40,169 nucleotides of DNA, from the NCBI GenBank assembly GCA_023228825.1, contig JALOAL010000019.1:1-40169 (forward strand). The letters run 5' to 3'. The stretch is from Dehalococcoidia bacterium (GTDB lineage Bacteria > Chloroflexota > Dehalococcoidia > UBA2979). Below the pieces are notes generated by a model. It was not told the DNA's origin. It saw only the letters and a list, made by a program, of their open reading frames with translations, and made no database searches. Position numbers and translations under genes: made by a program. Position 1 is the stretch's first letter. Each line of letters starts with the position of its first letter. Of the stretch, positions 6,969-16,083 are shown piece after piece.

Positions 6969-9047
6969 CTAGAGGAAGAGCGGTCCGAAGACGACGGCGA
7001 CGATAGCCATCAACTTCAGGAGGATGTTGAGGGCCGGGCCGGAGGTGTCCTTGAAGGGGTCACCCACCGTGTCGCCCGTGACGGCGGCCTTGTGGGCTTC
7101 CGAGCCCTTGCCACCGAACTCGCCGGTCTCGATGTACTTCTTCGCGTTGTCCCAGGCGCCGCCCGCGTTCGCCATCATCAGCGCCAGCAACGAACCCGCG
7201 CCGATAGAGCCGATGAGCAAGCCGCCGAGGGCCTCCGGGCCGACGAAGACGCCGACGGCGATCGGCGCCAACACGGCCAGCGTGCCGGGGACGATCATCT
7301 CGCGGATGGCGCCGTCCGTGGCAATGGCCACGGCCTGCGCCGGATCCGGCTGCTCCGAGCCGTCCATGATGCCCGGCTTCTCGCGGAACTGGCGGCGCAC
7401 CTCGTTGACCATGGCCATCGCCGCTCGGCCCACGGCGCTCATGGTGAGCGCACCGAAGATGAACGGCATCAGCGCGCCCACCAGGAGGCCCAGCAGAACC
7501 TCGACCTGGAGCAGGTTGAAGACCTCGATGTCGGTCACCTGGGAGTAGGTCACCATCAGCGCGAGGGCCGTGAGGACGGCCGAGCCGATGGCGAAGCCCT
7601 TGCCGGTCGCGGCGGTGGTGTTCCCCAGCGAGTCCAGCGCGTCCGTACGCTCGCGCACCTCGGCCGGCAGGCCCGCCTGCTCCGCGATGCCGCCGGCGTT
7701 GTCCGCCACCGGCCCGTAGGCGTCAGACGCCAGCGTCACGCCGAGGGTGGAGAGCATGCCCACCGCCGCCAGCGCGATGCCGTAGAGGCCGGCGAGTTCG
7801 TACGTGATCCAGATCGCAGCACAGAGGGTCAGCAGCGGGACGGCGGTGGACATCATGCCCAGGCCCAGCCCGCCGATGATCAGCGTGCCGGCGCCCGTCT
7901 CAGCCTGCTGCGCCAGGTTCTTTGTGGGGCTGTACTCGTACGCCGTGTAGTACTCCGTGGCCGTGCCGATGACCTGCCCGGCCACGAGGCCGACGAGCAC
8001 CGCCCAGAAGATGCCCCAGTCCAGTTCCATCATGACCACCACGGCGGCAGTGCTAGCCAGCACCAGGCCGCCCGAAGCGAACACCCCCGTGCGGAGCGCC
8101 CACAGCAGCCGGTTCATGTCCGCGTCCTCTGACGTGCGCACCAGGAAGGTGCCCACGAGCGAAGCGATGATGCCCAGGCCCGCGATCAGCAGCGGGAGCA
8201 CGAACGCGGTGTCCCGGTAGTTGCCCAGGTCCACCGCCTCGAAGACGCCGTGCGCCGAGACGCTGTCGCCGGCGCTCGCCACCGCCACCCCAGCGAGGGC
8301 CATGGTGGCGACGATCGAGCCGGAGTAGGACTCGAACAGGTCGGCGCCCATGCCGGCCACGTCGCCCACGTTGTCGCCCACGTTGTCGGCGATGGTGGCG
8401 GGGTTCCGGGGGTCGTCCTCGGGGATGCCGGCCTCCACCTTGCCCACGATGTCCGCGCCCACGTCCGCAGCCTTCGTGTAGATGCCGCCGCCGACGCGCG
8501 CAAAGAGCGCAATGGAGGAGGCGCCGAAGGCGAAGCCCGTCAGCGGGGTGTAGTGCTGGAAGACCATGTAGAGCACGACGATGCAGAGCAGGCTGATGCC
8601 CACCACCGTCATCCCCATCACCGAGCCGGAGGAGAAGGCCACGCGCAGGGCGGGGTTCAGGCCCACACGCGCCTTCGCGGCGGTGCGCACGTTCGCGCGC
8701 ACGGCGACGTACATGCCCACGTAGCCCGCCGTCGCGGAGGCCACGCCGCCCACGAGGTAGGAGATCGCGGAGCGCGGCAGGTCGACCAGGTTGCCTTCCT
8801 GCTCGCCGAACTTGTCCAGCACGTCGTAGTCAATGAAGACCGCGAGCACGACGGTGATGACGGCGACGAAGACGGCGAGGAACGTGTATTCCCGCCGCAG
8901 GAACGCCGCCGCGCCCTGCTGGATCAGGGCGGCGATGTGCTGCATCGTTTCGTTGCCCTGATCCTCCGCGAGGATCCGCCGCGTTGTGACGACGGCGAAG
9001 AGCAGCGCCAGGACGCTCGCTCCCAGCGCGATATACAGACTCTCCAT
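6969..9047 (-). CDS. hppA: Membrane-bound pyrophosphatase, ion pumping, K+-dependent type
   Basis: Couples hydrolysis of pyrophosphate to H+ (possibly Na+) transport across the cytoplasmic membrane. The 692-aa protein has about 16 membrane helices and the family's substrate site: DVGADIVGKVEAGIPEDDPRNPA followed by DNVGDNVGD (two conserved Asp-rich motifs) and the C-terminal DNAKKYIE / AAVTGDTVGDPFKDTSGP motif. The segment GNTTAATGKG carries Ala and Gly at the two positions that are Lys and Thr in K+-independent enzymes, so K+ dependence is expected from known family rules. The ATG at 9047 has GGAGG 11 bases upstream; the frame extends further but without membrane-protein character. Monocistronic. 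Confidence 0.96.
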   Translation of the reverse strand: MESLYIALGASVLALLFAVVTTRRILAEDQGNETMQHIAALIQQGAAAFLRREYTFLAVFVAVITVVLAVFIDYDVLDKFGEQEGNLVDLPRSAISYLVGGVASATAGYVGMYVAVRANVRTAAKARVGLNPALRVAFSSGSVMGMTVVGISLLCIVVLYMVFQHYTPLTGFAFGASSIALFARVGGGIYTKAADVGADIVGKVEAGIPEDDPRNPATIADNVGDNVGDVAGMGADLFESYSGSIVATMALAGVAVASAGDSVSAHGVFEAVDLGNYRDTAFVLPLLIAGLGIIASLVGTFLVRTSEDADMNRLLWALRTGVFASGGLVLASTAAVVVMMELDWGIFWAVLVGLVAGQVIGTATEYYTAYEYSPTKNLAQQAETGAGTLIIGGLGLGMMSTAVPLLTLCAAIWITYELAGLYGIALAAVGMLSTLGVTLASDAYGPVADNAGGIAEQAGLPAEVRERTDALDSLGNTTAATGKGFAIGSAVLTALALMVTYSQVTDIEVFNLLQVEVLLGLLVGALMPFIFGALTMSAVGRAAMAMVNEVRRQFREKPGIMDGSEQPDPAQAVAIATDGAIREMIVPGTLAVLAPIAVGVFVGPEALGGLLIGSIGAGSLLALMMANAGGAWDNAKKYIETGEFGGKGSEAHKAAVTGDTVGDPFKDTSGPALNILLKLMAIVAVVFGPLFL

Positions 9048-9349
9048 GTGGTGGTACGCCTCCGGGCTGTTGCGCGAAAGGAGTCGCGCATCTCTCGGCG
9101 CGGCCGCCCTCCCGAGGCAGGCCGCGCGGCACCGTATCACCCGCCTCGTCTATGGACACCCGGGTCGTAGGGGGAGAGGCGGACGCATGCCCGCCGGGAT
9201 GATACGGAGCCTCCCGCTAACACGCGAGAGTTATCCACATACAATCCACGAGAGTGGATAACACGTCACGAGATGGGCAGGCGCGGCGTCCATGCGCGTG
9301 TCAGCCACTCTCGTCAGCACGGTGAAGCGCAAATATGGGGGACGGGAGG
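9048..9349. other. Intergenic region with paired DnaA-box-like sites
   Basis: About 300 bp with no gene. It includes the hppA leader, the inverted pair of DnaA-like boxes at 9230-9262 and, from there to the end of the second FmdB gene, nothing else I can support. Confidence 0.55.
9230..9262. promoter_or_regulatory. Inverted pair of DnaA-box-like 9-mers
   Basis: GTTATCCAC (9230-9238) and GTGGATAAC (9254-9262) form a perfect 9-bp inverted repeat with a 15-bp spacer. Positions 9231-9239 read TTATCCACA, the consensus DnaA box; the minus-strand copy is TTATCCACT (one mismatch). This could be a DnaA regulatory or titration site. No dnaA or dnaN lies nearby and no AT-rich unwinding element is obvious. 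Confidence 0.55.
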
Positions 9350-9685
9350 CTAGACGCCTGAGATGTCCTCGGGCAGGTCGCCCTCGCGGGCACGATCGAT
9401 CATCTCGCGGGTCTCGGCGGGGACTTCCATGCCGTAGTCCTGGAAGCGCTGCTCCACCCAGTGCCCGATCTGCCTCGGATCCCGGTACCCCTCGCCCGTC
9501 CGAGGCGCGCCGTACTCATCCACCACGTCCTGGGTGCTCTTCACGCGCCCCACGCGGGACATCAAGCGCTTCAGGTCCGTGCCGCCGCAGTGCTCGCAGG
9601 TCGCGGCCACCTTGGCGCGTACCGAGCGCACGAAGACGTTGGAAATACGTCCGCAGGCCTCGCAGCGGTACTCGTAGATCGGCAC
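9350..9685 (-). CDS. FmdB-type zinc-ribbon protein, second copy
   Basis: A 111-aa protein starting PIYEYRCEACG (after a GTG start), with a second pair CEHCGG (residues about 31-36): the four-cysteine zinc ribbon of the FmdB/CxxC_CxxC_SSSS family. The C-terminal part is helical and unlike the first copy. The family is a small putative regulator of unknown mechanism. The GTG at 9685 starts 4 bp after the stop of the first FmdB gene; this and the sequence similarity over the ribbon make the pair a tandem duplication. The long in-frame upstream extension is a shadow of the first copy. Confidence 0.8.
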   Translation of the reverse strand: MPIYEYRCEACGRISNVFVRSVRAKVAATCEHCGGTDLKRLMSRVGRVKSTQDVVDEYGAPRTGEGYRDPRQIGHWVEQRFQDYGMEVPAETREMIDRAREGDLPEDISGV

Positions 9686-9689
9686 GCCG

Positions 9690-10121
9690 CTAGCCCCCGC
9701 CGGCCCCGGCGTCGCCCGAGTCCCCTGAATCTGAGGTGAAGCGTTCCTTCGCGCGGGAGATCTTGTTCTGCAGCGTGAAGGCCACGTCCGCCCGGGCGGA
9801 CGGGTCCAGGCCGCTGTCCGCCTGCGCCGCCAGGTCGCCGAAGTCCGTGCCCAGGGCGCCGTCGTACTGCTCGCCCATCCGGCGCGCCCAGCGCGAGAAG
9901 GCGCGCTCGTCCTTGCCCTCCAGCCGTCCGAGTTCCTGGTTGAAGTCAATGCTGTCGATGGCCTCGCCGACGGAGCGCGCCCGCGCAATGCGGGAGACAG
10001 CGCGCGTCAGGTCGCGCCCGCCGCACTCGGGGCAGGCGGGATCGGACACGCGGCTGACCGAGCGGAAGAAGACCTCCACCCGCTTCTGGCAACCGGCGCA
10101 GTCGTATTGATAGATCGGCAT
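9690..10121 (-). CDS. FmdB-type zinc-ribbon protein, first copy
   Basis: A 143-aa protein that opens MPIYQYDCAGCQKRVEVFF and continues with PACPECGG, giving the CxxC...CxxC zinc ribbon over residues 8-38. After the ribbon come about 80 residues of charged helix and a flexible Ser/Gly/Asp end (SDSGDSGDAGAGGG), as in other FmdB family members. Function is unknown; some homologues are putative regulatory proteins. The start is supported by TATCCT on the minus strand six bases before the ATG and no ribosome site, so it is probably leaderless. Cotranscribed with the second copy. Confidence 0.83.
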   Translation of the reverse strand: MPIYQYDCAGCQKRVEVFFRSVSRVSDPACPECGGRDLTRAVSRIARARSVGEAIDSIDFNQELGRLEGKDERAFSRWARRMGEQYDGALGTDFGDLAAQADSGLDPSARADVAFTLQNKISRAKERFTSDSGDSGDAGAGGG

Positions 10122-10127
10122 GGCAAC

Positions 10128-10133
10128 AGGATA
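10128..10133 (-). promoter_or_regulatory. -10 box TATCCT of a leaderless start
   Basis: On the minus strand TATCCT (10133-10128) is followed by six bases and the ATG at 10121. There is no Shine-Dalgarno. Confidence 0.5.
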
Positions 10134-10172
10134 CCGGAACGCCTCGGCGTTCCGTCCGGCTCGGGGCCCGGA

Positions 10173-10541
10173 TCAGCCCTCGATGGCGCTCTCCACGTGG
10201 TTCAGTTGCCCCACATCGCCGCCCACCGTCAGTTCGATGGCGATGAGGTCAATGCGGAGGTTCTCCGGCAGTTCGGGGTGGTCCGCCCAGTACGCCTCCG
10301 CCAGCGTGCGCAGGCGCGCGCCCTTGGCGGCCGAGATCTGCTGCACGGCCGCGCCCATGCGGCGGGACGTGCGCAACTTCACCTCCACGAAGGCCGTGGT
10401 GTCATCCTTGATTGCGACCAGGTCAATCTCGCCTTCGCGACGGCTGACGTTGCGGTCGACGATCTCCCAGCCATTTTTCTCCAGGTACTCAGAGGCGATG
10501 CGTTCGCCCGCCTGGCCCAGCATTTGAGAACGTTCTGTCAC
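10173..10541 (-). CDS. YraN-family (UPF0102) nuclease-fold protein
   Basis: A 122-aa protein of the UPF0102 family, which has a restriction-endonuclease-like fold. Visible family motifs are GxxGExxAxxYL (GQAGERIASEYLEKNGW), the active-site-like EGEIDLVA and VEVKLR (the E...ExK pattern), and the helical region after RRMGAA. The physiological role is unsettled; it is often next to rnhB, as here, and suggested to act in DNA repair or recombination. The GTG start at 10541 overlaps the rnhB stop (GTGA), so the two are translationally coupled; an internal ATG at 10523 is the alternative. Confidence 0.9.
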   Translation of the reverse strand: MTERSQMLGQAGERIASEYLEKNGWEIVDRNVSRREGEIDLVAIKDDTTAFVEVKLRTSRRMGAAVQQISAAKGARLRTLAEAYWADHPELPENLRIDLIAIELTVGGDVGQLNHVESAIEG

Positions 10542-11275
10542 GATCCGACCTGCCTTGCTTCGACCGCCGCGCGCACCGGCGCGAACGACAGCCGGTGGAT
10601 ATTCGTGTAGCCAAGCCGTGCGAGGGCGTCCCGGTGGTCCGCCGTCGCGTAGCCCTTGTTGACCGCCAGCCCGTACCCGGGGAACTGGTGGTCGAGTTCG
10701 CACATCATCTGGTCCCGGGCGACCTTTGCCAGGATCGACGCCGCCGCCACCGAGGCGCACAGCGCATCTCCGTCAATGACAGACACCTGTCGGATGTCGC
10801 CATCGATCCATTCTCGCCCATCAATGATCAACGCGGCAGGGGGCGCAGGCAAGGCGCCCACCGCCCGCGCCATTGCCAGGCGTGTGGCCTGCAGGATGTT
10901 GATCTGGTCCACCACCTGCTGGCTCACGGACGAGATGGCCCACTGCGCGTGTGTGCGGATCGCCGCCGCCAGCCGCTCTCGTTGCGCTGCCGTGAGTTGC
11001 TTGGAGTCCCGCAGCGCCGACACCCACTCCGCCCGAGGCGGCTCGCCCGAGGGCCGGCGGGGGAGCACGACGGCCGCCGCGACCACGGGGCCCGCCAGCG
11101 GGCCGCGCCCCACCTCGTCCACCCCCGCCACCACCTCGTGGCCCTCGCGCCAGAGGGCGCGCTCGTGCCGCCAGCCCGGCCGAGGAGCCGGCGCCGACCG
11201 CCGACCTCGACCAGAGGGACTCGCGGAAGCGCTCGGTGCGTACGCCGGGCTGGCATCGCGTTTCATGCGGAGCAT
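10538..11275 (-). CDS. rnhB: Ribonuclease HII
   Basis: Cleaves the RNA strand of RNA-DNA hybrids and starts ribonucleotide excision repair. The catalytic DE pair is in AGVDEVGRGPLAGPVV (Asp 53, Glu 54 with the chosen start); further marks are DSKQLT, ASILAKVARD and NKGYAT. At 245 aa it is slightly long because of a 35-residue basic N-terminal extension rich in Ala, Ser and Pro, of no known function. Two ATGs (11275, 11266) fit; neither has a strong ribosome binding site. The gene's TGA overlaps the yraN GTG. Confidence 0.93.
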   Translation of the reverse strand: MLRMKRDASPAYAPSASASPSGRGRRSAPAPRPGWRHERALWREGHEVVAGVDEVGRGPLAGPVVAAAVVLPRRPSGEPPRAEWVSALRDSKQLTAAQRERLAAAIRTHAQWAISSVSQQVVDQINILQATRLAMARAVGALPAPPAALIIDGREWIDGDIRQVSVIDGDALCASVAAASILAKVARDQMMCELDHQFPGYGLAVNKGYATADHRDALARLGYTNIHRLSFAPVRAAVEARQVGS

Positions 11276-11394
11276 GGTGACATGCCGATATCGAGAAGGC
11301 AACTGAGCAATTACACCGCACGCGCACTTCGAGGCGTGCGTGCAGCCAAATGCGGAGCCGTATGCACGGTGGCCGAGCCCCCTCGCACGTCCGT

Positions 11395-11429
11395 CTATGA
11401 TGCGCGTCGCGCCACCTATGATGCGTGGC
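11395..11429. repeat. Repeated CTATGATGCG motif ahead of the tautomerase
   Basis: CTATGATGCG is found at 11395-11404 and again at 11420-11429. Each copy contains TATGAT, which resembles a -10 box. It lies 70-105 bp upstream of the tautomerase ATG, and could be a duplicated promoter or an operator. Confidence 0.5.
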
Positions 11430-11501
11430 GCGCGCAGGGCGGGACGGCCTCGGCTGGTGCCCATGGCCCTGGAACCGATTCGCGTGCGGAGGAGATGATC
11501 C

Positions 11502-11705
11502 ATGCCCATCGTTCGCATTGAGATGCTGCCCGGCCGGTCCCTGGCGCAGAAGCGAGAACTCGTCCGCCTGATCACGGACGCGGTCTGCAACGTTGCCCAC
11601 ACCGACCCCAAGAACACCCACGTCATCTTCTCCGAGTACTCCGTGGAGGACTGGGCTTCGGACGGCAAGTTGTACGTCGACCAGGACGACGATGACGAGG
11701 ACTAG
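11502..11705 (+). CDS. 4-oxalocrotonate tautomerase-family enzyme
   Basis: A 67-aa protein. After removal of Met the first residue is Pro, the catalytic base of the tautomerase superfamily (MPIVRIEMLPGRS), followed by the helix QKRELVRLITDAVCN and a second strand THVIFSEYS. The last residues are a run of Asp and Glu (DQDDDDED). Homologues form hexamers and tautomerise enol acids; some act in aromatic degradation, but no such pathway is next to it and the substrate is unknown. A GGAGGAG site seven bases upstream fixes the start. Promoter-like TATGAT occurs twice in repeats at 11395-11429. Confidence 0.88.
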   Translation: MPIVRIEMLPGRSLAQKRELVRLITDAVCNVAHTDPKNTHVIFSEYSVEDWASDGKLYVDQDDDDED

Positions 11706-11717
11706 GCCCTAGCCTCG
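11696..11717 (+). terminator. Hairpin overlapping the tautomerase stop
   Basis: CGAGG-a-CTAGG pairs with CCTAG-CCTCG across one base, with a single bulged A, giving a 10-bp stem over the TAG at 11703-11705. There is no U-run, so its role as a terminator is uncertain. Confidence 0.4.
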
Positions 11718-11820
11718 GACGGCGGCGTCGAAGTCGGGTGCAGAGACCGTCGGGCCTGTCAGGAGCGGGGGCCCGCGGTCGGGGCGGCCGGAGTCGTGCG
11801 CATTCTCCGTGAGTTACGTC

Positions 11821-11837
11821 TAGCACGGTGCTACACT
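11821..11837 (+). promoter_or_regulatory. ftsH promoter -10 with overlapping palindrome
   Basis: TACACT (11832-11837) is a likely -10 box, and the perfect 13-bp palindrome TAGCACGGTGCTA (11821-11833) overlaps its first two bases. Its arms (TAGCAC/GTGCTA) match the core of the HrcA operator CIRCE, but CIRCE has a 9-bp spacer and here it is one base. A -35 is not evident. The transcript would start about 105 nt before ftsH. Confidence 0.5.
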
Positions 11838-11951
11838 GGCCGTCTGATGTTACTCAGCGCGCCCGCAGACCTCCGGGGCGCCGCCTTGTGATCCCCAGCG
11901 CGGACCGTCGGGCGCGCGTTCGCCCCGATGGCCCCCCAGAAGCGAGCGACC

Positions 11952-13901
<1,950 letters not shown>

Positions 13902-13935
13902 GACGACTCGGGAGTCCCGGCATCCCGTGAGGTCG

Positions 13936-13963
13936 AAGGGGCCCCGCTCGCGCGGGGCCTCTT
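13936..13963 (+). terminator. Hairpin terminator after ftsH
   Basis: A 12-bp stem (13936-13947 with 13952-13963, one G-T pair) closes a TCGC loop and is followed by CGTATCGTT. The central 20 bases are identical to the hairpin between the MBL and hppA genes. Confidence 0.8.
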
Positions 13964-13978
13964 CGTATCGTTGCCCCT

Positions 13979-14025
13979 GAGCCTTCGTGCGGTAGAGCCT
14001 TCGTGCGGTAAAACCAGGTGCGGTC
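13979..14025. repeat. 16-bp tandem repeat, two exact copies plus a decayed third
   Basis: GAGCCTTCGTGCGGTA is repeated exactly at 13979-13994 and 13995-14010; 14011-14025 keeps only the GTGCGGT core. It lies just after the ftsH terminator and before the DedA stop codon. Confidence 0.8.
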
Positions 14026-14030
14026 GACCG

Positions 14031-14831
14031 CTAGTCCGCAACCTCCACCGGAGCCGCCGCCCCCGCGCCGGGCGACTCGGGCGACTCGGGGGCATCGAGG
14101 TCGAGCGCGGCGCGCGCCTCGGCCTCCCGTGCTTCGCGCTCGCGGATGGACCGGATGCGGCGCTGCATGGTCTCCCGCATGACGAGGAACCAGGCTGTGG
14201 CGGCGGCCGCCAGGCCCAGGCGGATGGCCGGGTGTTCCTCCAGTTTGCCGTCCTCCGTGAGCACGGCGGTGCCCAGGAGGAAGCCTCCACCCACCCAGAC
14301 GGCGTTGGCGATCACCGCGCCCAGGTAGTCCAGCGGCGCCCAGACACGCACGGGGATGCGCAGTGCCCCCGAACCAAAGGGGCCCACGGCACGCGTCACG
14401 CTGTGCAGGTGGTAGAAGGGGATGAGCCACCTCGCGCGGCCGGTCATCAACTGCGCGCCCATCCGCAGCGATCCGCCCAGGCGCGTACGTTGCAGCCGGT
14501 CGCCACCCCAGCGCCCGGCGGCGTACGAGACCGTGTCGCCGATCATGGTGCCCAGCACGGCAGCGGAGAAGACGACCAGCACACTGGCGTTCCCCTGCGA
14601 GGCGGCGGCCCCGCCCAGGAACATCATCAGCACGCCCGGGAACACCACGCCCAGCGCGATCGTGGCCTCCACCAGCGCGGAGATGAAGACGATCGGGGTG
14701 CCAAACTCCTGGAAAAGGCGGTTCACGGTCACGAACAGGAGGTCCGTGACCCAGTTGAGAGCGTCGTACGGCGCCGTGATTATGTCGAAGAGATCCAGCG
14801 GGGACTCCTGCCGGGGACGTGGCTGTGCCAT
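14031..14831 (-). CDS. DedA-family (SNARE-associated/VTT) membrane protein
   Basis: A 266-aa polytopic membrane protein. The VTT-domain signatures are visible: a hydrophobic re-entrant segment ending FPGVLMMFLGG, then GTMIGDTVSYAAGRWGGDRL, and later RIPVRVWAPLDYLGAVIANAVWVGGGFLLG. DedA proteins are proton-dependent lipid or peptide flippases that recycle undecaprenyl phosphate or phospholipids. The canonical FxRFxPxxR motif is weak here, so substrate type cannot be read. The C-terminal 45 residues are a charged Arg/Glu/Ala helix and a low-complexity tail. The ATG at 14831 is preceded on the minus strand by TACCAT, too close for a leaderless start. Confidence 0.83.
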   Translation of the reverse strand: MAQPRPRQESPLDLFDIITAPYDALNWVTDLLFVTVNRLFQEFGTPIVFISALVEATIALGVVFPGVLMMFLGGAAASQGNASVLVVFSAAVLGTMIGDTVSYAAGRWGGDRLQRTRLGGSLRMGAQLMTGRARWLIPFYHLHSVTRAVGPFGSGALRIPVRVWAPLDYLGAVIANAVWVGGGFLLGTAVLTEDGKLEEHPAIRLGLAAAATAWFLVMRETMQRRIRSIREREAREAEARAALDLDAPESPESPGAGAAAPVEVAD

Positions 14832-14885
14832 AATGGTAGAGCGAGGCCTGAGCAGAGTCGCCCGTGTCCGCTGCCTGCCGGCGGA

Positions 14886-14914
14886 TTGATCGTGGGCAAA
14901 GGTCTTTCTAGACT
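14886..14914 (+). promoter_or_regulatory. Promoter of the rplU-rpmA-rpmE genes
   Basis: TTGATC (14886-14891) and TAGACT (14909-14914) with a 17-bp spacer form a near-consensus housekeeping promoter. Transcription from about 14921 leaves a 75-nt leader ahead of rplU, in which a ribosomal-protein autoregulatory structure could lie. Confidence 0.7.
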
Positions 14915-14995
14915 CAGTGTTTCCGGACTCCCGGCGTCTACCAGGCGCTCGGGTGTCACCTCAACAGCCCCTACCCCGCAACGTGGGAGACCGTG

Positions 14996-15310
14996 ATGTT
15001 CGCAATCATCCGCACCGGCGGAAAGCAGTACCGCGTGCAGGAAGGCGATCGCATCGCCGTCGAACTGCTCGAGGCCGACGAGGGTGCGGACGTCACCTTC
15101 GAGGACGTGCTCCTCGTGGGCAGCGAGGGCGACACCAGGGTGGGTGCGCCCACCGTCGCCGGCGCGTCCGTGACCGGTCGCGTGGAGTCGCAGGGCCAGG
15201 CGAAGAAGGTCATCTTCTTCGAGTACAAGAACAAGACGCGCCAGAAGCGCATGCTGGGGCACCGTCAGCAGGAGACCCGCGTGCTCATCACCGGCATCAG
15301 CGCCGGCTAG
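14996..15310 (+). CDS. rplU: 50S ribosomal protein L21
   Basis: A 104-aa ribosomal protein that binds 23S rRNA. The N-terminal FAIIRTGGKQYRVQEGD and C-terminal signature KVIFFEYKNKTRQKRMLGHRQ are diagnostic. The ATG at 14996 is the family start; the GTG just before it would add one residue. First gene of the L21-L27 pair, which is conserved in bacteria. A GGGAG site is a few bases upstream. Confidence 0.96.
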   Translation: MFAIIRTGGKQYRVQEGDRIAVELLEADEGADVTFEDVLLVGSEGDTRVGAPTVAGASVTGRVESQGQAKKVIFFEYKNKTRQKRMLGHRQQETRVLITGISAG

Positions 15311-15379
15311 GCGACCGCTTCACCTCAACACCCCGGGGGACATCGGCGAGGCGCGAGACAGGAACAGGACGGCAACCAG

Positions 15380-15643
15380 ATGGCTCACAAGAAGTCCGGC
15401 GGATCGACCAAGAACGGACGCGAGTCCGCAGCGCAACGCCTGGGCGTGAAGCGCCACGACGGCCAGGTCGTGACCGCCGGCTCGATCCTGGTCCGCCAGC
15501 GCGGCACGCGCATGCACCCGGGCGAGAACGTGGGCGTGGGCCGCGACCACACGCTGTGGGCCAAGGTGGAGGGCACCGTGCGGTTCTCCCCCCACGCCAA
15601 GGGCCGCCGCAAGCGCGTCTCCATCGTCCCGCTCGAGGCTTAG
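15380..15643 (+). CDS. rpmA: 50S ribosomal protein L27
   Basis: An 87-aa ribosomal protein whose N-terminus reaches the peptidyl-transferase centre. The sequence begins MAHKKSGGSTKNGRES and ends in the basic KGRRKRVSIVP region. The N-terminus has no cleavable extension of the kind found in Firmicutes. It follows rplU by 69 bp and is probably in the same transcript. Confidence 0.97.
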   Translation: MAHKKSGGSTKNGRESAAQRLGVKRHDGQVVTAGSILVRQRGTRMHPGENVGVGRDHTLWAKVEGTVRFSPHAKGRRKRVSIVPLEA

Positions 15644-15743
15644 TCTCGGCTGGGTCGAGGCCTCACCGCCCGGCGCTGCTACCAATCAATCACGCATCGC
15701 ACCGTTCGAGGGGCAACTGGGCCACCTCGGATACGGAGGACAC

Positions 15744-15947
15744 ATGAAGGCTGACATTCACCCCGAGTACGTGACCGCCACGGTCACCTGCTCCTGCGGA
15801 AACTCCTGGGAGACCCGGTCCACGCTGCCCTCGATGCACCTGGACGTCTGCTCCGTCTGCCACCCGTTCTTCACGGGCGAGCAGCGCATTGTGGACACGG
15901 CCGGTCGCGTGGAGCGCTTCCGCCGCCGCTACAACAAGCCCTCGTAA
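15744..15947 (+). CDS. rpmE: 50S ribosomal protein L31, zinc-binding form
   Basis: A 67-aa protein beginning MKADIHPEY. The two pairs CSC (residues 16-18) and CSVC (about 36-39) with HPFFTG give the zinc-containing C+ form of L31, so no zinc-independent paralogue is implied here. A GGAGGA ribosome site precedes the ATG. It lies 100 bp after rpmA and ends at a strong palindromic terminator. Confidence 0.96.
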   Translation: MKADIHPEYVTATVTCSCGNSWETRSTLPSMHLDVCSVCHPFFTGEQRIVDTAGRVERFRRRYNKPS

Positions 15948-15968
15948 CCAGGGCGCACGTCGAACATC

Positions 15969-15996
15969 AGGAGGGCGGCCCATGGGCCGCCCTCCT
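15969..15996 (+). terminator. 28-bp perfect palindrome after rpmE
   Basis: A continuous 14-bp inverted repeat, AGGAGGGCGGCCCA then its exact complement, begins 22 bases after the rpmE stop. It is followed by TCGATC, with no U-run. It would fold into a very stable hairpin and is the likely end of the ribosomal operon. Confidence 0.75.
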
Positions 15997-16071
15997 TCGA
16001 TCACGGCCGTCGTGCCGCCGCCCACGAGCGCACCCCGTCGCCCCGCCCTCGTCCCCGGACGGGTGTGCACC

Positions 16072-16077
16072 TACCCT
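16072..16077 (+). promoter_or_regulatory. -10 box TACCCT of a leaderless GTG start
   Basis: TACCCT, then six bases, then the GTG at 16084. No ribosome binding site is present. Confidence 0.45.
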
Positions 16078-16083
16078 GACGAG

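Noticed and set aside
9230..9262. Chromosomal replication origin
   Set aside because: Only two boxes, no dnaA/dnaN neighbours and no AT-rich unwinding region, so it is reported only as a DnaA-box-like pair.
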